7,613 bases of DNA, from contig CAYLNK010000324.1 of assembly GCA_964384675.1 (NCBI GenBank), positions 1 through 7,613 on the forward strand, read 5' to 3'. Positions 7,201-7,613 of this stretch are shown piece after piece. The notes under the pieces are model-generated. The model worked only from the letters and a program-made list of their open reading frames with translations, did no database searches and had not been told where the DNA came from. Position numbers and translations under genes: made by a program. Positions within the stretch are counted from its first letter, which is position 1, and each line of letters opens with the position of its first letter. Origin of the DNA: CAYLNK01 sp964384675 (lineage in GTDB: Bacteria; Acidobacteriota; Thermoanaerobaculia; UBA5066).

Positions 7201-7419
7201 GTCGAACTTGACGACGCCGTCCCAGGTGGCGATCCAGAGATAGCCGTCCCGGGTCTGGAGGATCGCGTTGACGGAGTTCTGCGGCAGGCCCTGATCGGTC
7301 TGCCAGACGTCCCGTCCGTACGCCTCCACGGGACGCCGCGGGTCGAGCGCCTCGATCGGCCCGGCCGCGAGGACGGCGAGGCCGAGCGCCGCGAGGAGAC
7401 GGGTCCCACCAGCGAGCAT
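4261..7419 (-). CDS. Reg_prop/Y_Y_Y sensor histidine kinase (two-component regulator propeller kinase)
   Basis: This 1052-residue protein is built like the sensor half of Bacteroides hybrid two-component systems. Residues 1-24 are a signal peptide with an AxA-like IEA end. Fourteen Reg_prop blades span about 43-630, a Y_Y_Y domain 672-740, one transmembrane helix about 748-767 and a charged probable coiled coil 768-810. HisKA carries phospho-accepting H820 in FLANMSHELRTPLNAIIGY (814-832). HATPase_c (about 925-1038) shows the N box NLLSNAGKFT with N936 and N940, G1 box DTGIGI (972-977), F box LFTPF (985-989) and G2 box GGTGLGLAIS (1001-1010). All catalytic boxes are intact, so it should autophosphorylate on H820 in response to a periplasmic or outer signal. 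The protein ends in a Pro/Ala-rich tail (1039-1052) without a receiver or AraC-type HTH domain, so its response regulator must be encoded elsewhere. ATG 7417-7419 starts directly before the signal peptide; no strong Shine-Dalgarno is seen. A dockerin-like gene ends 58 bp upstream on the same strand. Confidence 0.96.
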   Translation of the reverse strand: MLAGGTRLLAALGLAVLAAGPIEALDPRRPVEAYGRDVWQTDQGLPQNSVNAILQTRDGYLWIATWDGVVKFDGVRFVLVEPPAGADRRARRTVVLHEDPSGAVWAGTEGGGLIRWSRGEATRFTTREGLPDDRVIGVATGPEGDLWVSTASGLARLRDGVLRRVPLEDETPGSLGYLWLTRSGRLFVAVGGTLRELRSGRLQPSLVPEATDVTAFVEDSAGRLYVGAENGLFRWEAGTVTRFTEADGLAETRARSLLLDRDGSLWIGSRLGITRFSGGRFEALRSGQGFFGDDVPCLHEDREGSLWIGTGSTGLNRLKDAACRTYGIPEGLTRDIALTAYEDLAGHLWVGTNCGGLHLFEDGRFRQVLPGLLPNGCIWSLTGEPDGTLWIGTWSGGLYGVGDGPVKHLTPQDGLPSDVVLALVPARAGGVWAGTTRGLARVSGGRVAETWTGAGAASAEIHALLEEPDGTLWIGTYRGGLLKWKDGAVRAVYTTREGLPVNDVRALHRDVSGILWVGTFGGGLARLENGRFTRYGRHEGLLDDVISQILEDDDGNLWMSSNRGLFRVSRSSLNDFASGKSGSIQAFAYGTADGMRNRECNGGSQPAGCRRRDGTLWFPTIRGAVSIDPRLVRTNAQTPPVLIEDVIVDRQTLRPEGPHRIGPGRRVFEFHYAALSFTAPERVRFRYRMEGFDRDFIDADTRRVAYYTNLPPGSYTFRVQALGDGGRWNEEGASFRFTLEPSFLETRLFLATSALGLGLLVWGGYRLRVRQMRARERELVKLVAERTKKLSHEKERTERAQALAEEANRAKSQFLANMSHELRTPLNAIIGYAEMLQEEADVEPALRRVQGDLGKISSAGSHLLGLISDILDLSKIEAGKMDLEPSTFDVAALVQAAVTTLRPVVTANGNALDVTLEEPLGAMTADPTRVRQVLFNLLSNAGKFTRDGRVTLQVSRRPQPTGPDVIVFRVSDTGIGISPEQLARLFTPFTQADASTTRRFGGTGLGLAISRRLAELLGGGIDVASRPGEGTTFTVRLPAASPAPSAPPGIGT
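5530..7293 (-). repeat. Fourteen Reg_prop beta-propeller repeats of the sensor kinase
   Basis: The periplasmic region reads as 14 repeats of hydrophobic-x-x-D-x-x-G-x-LW-[IV]-GT-x-x-GG-L-x-[RK]-hydrophobic-x-x-G-x-F. Core LWIGT-like strands lie near residues 61, 105, 147, 186, 224, 265, 306, 348, 389, 431, 472, 515, 557 and 616. Examples are GTLWIGTWSGGLYGV (387-401), GTLWIGTYRGGLLKW (470-484) and GILWVGTFGGGLARL (513-527). Blades 4 and 5 are the least regular (RLFVAVGG; RLYVGAEN). Fourteen is the count known from Bacteroides hybrid sensors, where they form two seven-bladed propellers. The repeats are visible in the DNA: near-identical variants of GTGCCGATCCAGAG on the plus strand recur between about 5860 and 6630. 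Confidence 0.9.
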
Positions 7420-7477
7420 CGGGTACGCGGATCTTAGTGGGGCGCGGACCGCGCCGGCACGGTGGAGGGCCGCGCGG
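7420..7477. other. 58-bp intergenic spacer upstream of the sensor kinase with a GC palindrome
   Basis: The spacer lies between the stop of the EF-hand protein gene and the kinase start, both on the minus strand. It contains an exact 15-nt palindrome at 7441-7455 (GGCGCGG, A, CCGCGCC), able to form a short stem. This could be a weak terminator, a regulator site or chance in GC-rich DNA. No promoter motif is recognised, and the short spacing leaves co-transcription possible. Confidence 0.3.
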
Positions 7478-7613
7478 TCACGGGCCCGGCGCCGGCCCGA
7501 GGCCTGCGAGATACGCGTGGAGGTAGAGGACGTCGGCGAACGTGAGCCCCCCGCTCCCGTCCGGGTCGCCGGCGCACGGGACCGCCGGCTCCGGGCCGCC
7601 GGCGTACAGGGCC
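7478..7613 (-). CDS. C-terminal dockerin-like EF-hand tail of a probably secreted protein, 5' part beyond the window
   Basis: Reading the minus strand from the window edge gives 44 in-frame codons ending at TGA (7478-7480). The frame is open to the edge, so only the C-terminus is seen. The core DPDGSGGLTFADVLYLHAYL (7520-7579 region) is a dockerin type I-like calcium loop, with ligand positions D1, D3, S5 and D12 and Gly at 6, followed by the helix ADVLYLHAYL. The preceding ALYAGGPEPAVPCAG looks like the end of an identical earlier repeat plus linker, so the tail is probably a tandem pair. Such tails end large extracellular proteins in Acidobacteriota and related groups, often written there as VNGDG-x-x-x-x-ADVFYLIN-x-L-x-AGGPAP. 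They probably bind calcium and may anchor or assemble the protein outside the cell. The N-terminal function cannot be seen. The sensor kinase gene follows 58 bp downstream. Confidence 0.8.
   Translation of the reverse strand, partial: ALYAGGPEPAVPCAGDPDGSGGLTFADVLYLHAYLAGLGPAPGP

Noticed and set aside
4834..7437. An 867-codon open frame on the plus strand, opposite the sensor kinase gene.
   Set aside because: Its product is Arg/Pro/Glu/Asp-rich with no recognisable domain, and the opposite strand encodes a complete multi-domain kinase. Long antisense frames are expected in GC-rich genes made of repeated codon patterns.

Overview
The window is very GC-rich, with strong G/C bias at third codon positions, and is densely packed on both strands. 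It looks like chromosomal DNA from a high-GC, free-living bacterium with elaborate secreted and sensory proteins. Three things together suggest Acidobacteriota (Thermoanaerobaculia-like) or a similarly deep-branching, often uncultured lineage: a Reg_prop/Y_Y_Y sensor kinase, a DUF2298-type membrane protein carrying NHL repeats, and a secreted protein ending in a tandem dockerin-like EF-hand tail. This placement is an inference from gene content, not a measured phylogeny. I see no tRNA, rRNA, CRISPR array, insertion sequence, integrase or phage gene.

Layout, left to right. (1) 1-1553 (+) is the 3' part of a gene whose start lies before the window. It encodes the last membrane helix and C-terminal domain of a DUF2298 (YYY) membrane protein, fused to about six NHL repeats. 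(2) 1609-2772 (-) is a class I/II PLP aminotransferase of the kynurenine/methionine/glutamine aminotransferase type, convergent with gene 1. (3) 2879-3214 (-) is a single-domain STAS anti-sigma-factor antagonist. A perfect 12-bp hairpin (2839-2865) separates it from the aminotransferase. (4) 3259-4254 (+) is a YheT-family alpha/beta hydrolase, divergent from the STAS gene across only 44 bp. (5) 4261-7419 (-) is a 1052-residue sensor histidine kinase with 14 periplasmic Reg_prop propeller repeats, a Y_Y_Y domain, one transmembrane helix, HisKA and HATPase_c. It converges on the hydrolase with 6 bp between stop codons. (6) 7478-7613 (-) is the last 44 codons of a secreted protein with a dockerin-like EF-hand C-terminus, upstream of the kinase on the same strand.

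The genes do not form one obvious pathway. The only pairing with some functional logic is the EF-hand protein followed 58 bp later by the kinase, which could place a secreted protein and a periplasmic sensor in one transcript. The STAS protein and the kinase each lack their usual partners (anti-sigma kinase; response regulator) inside the window, so both would have to act through genes elsewhere. The most unusual observations are the DUF2298-NHL fusion and the 14-blade sensor ending after its ATPase domain. I found no strong evidence for a wholly undescribed system.
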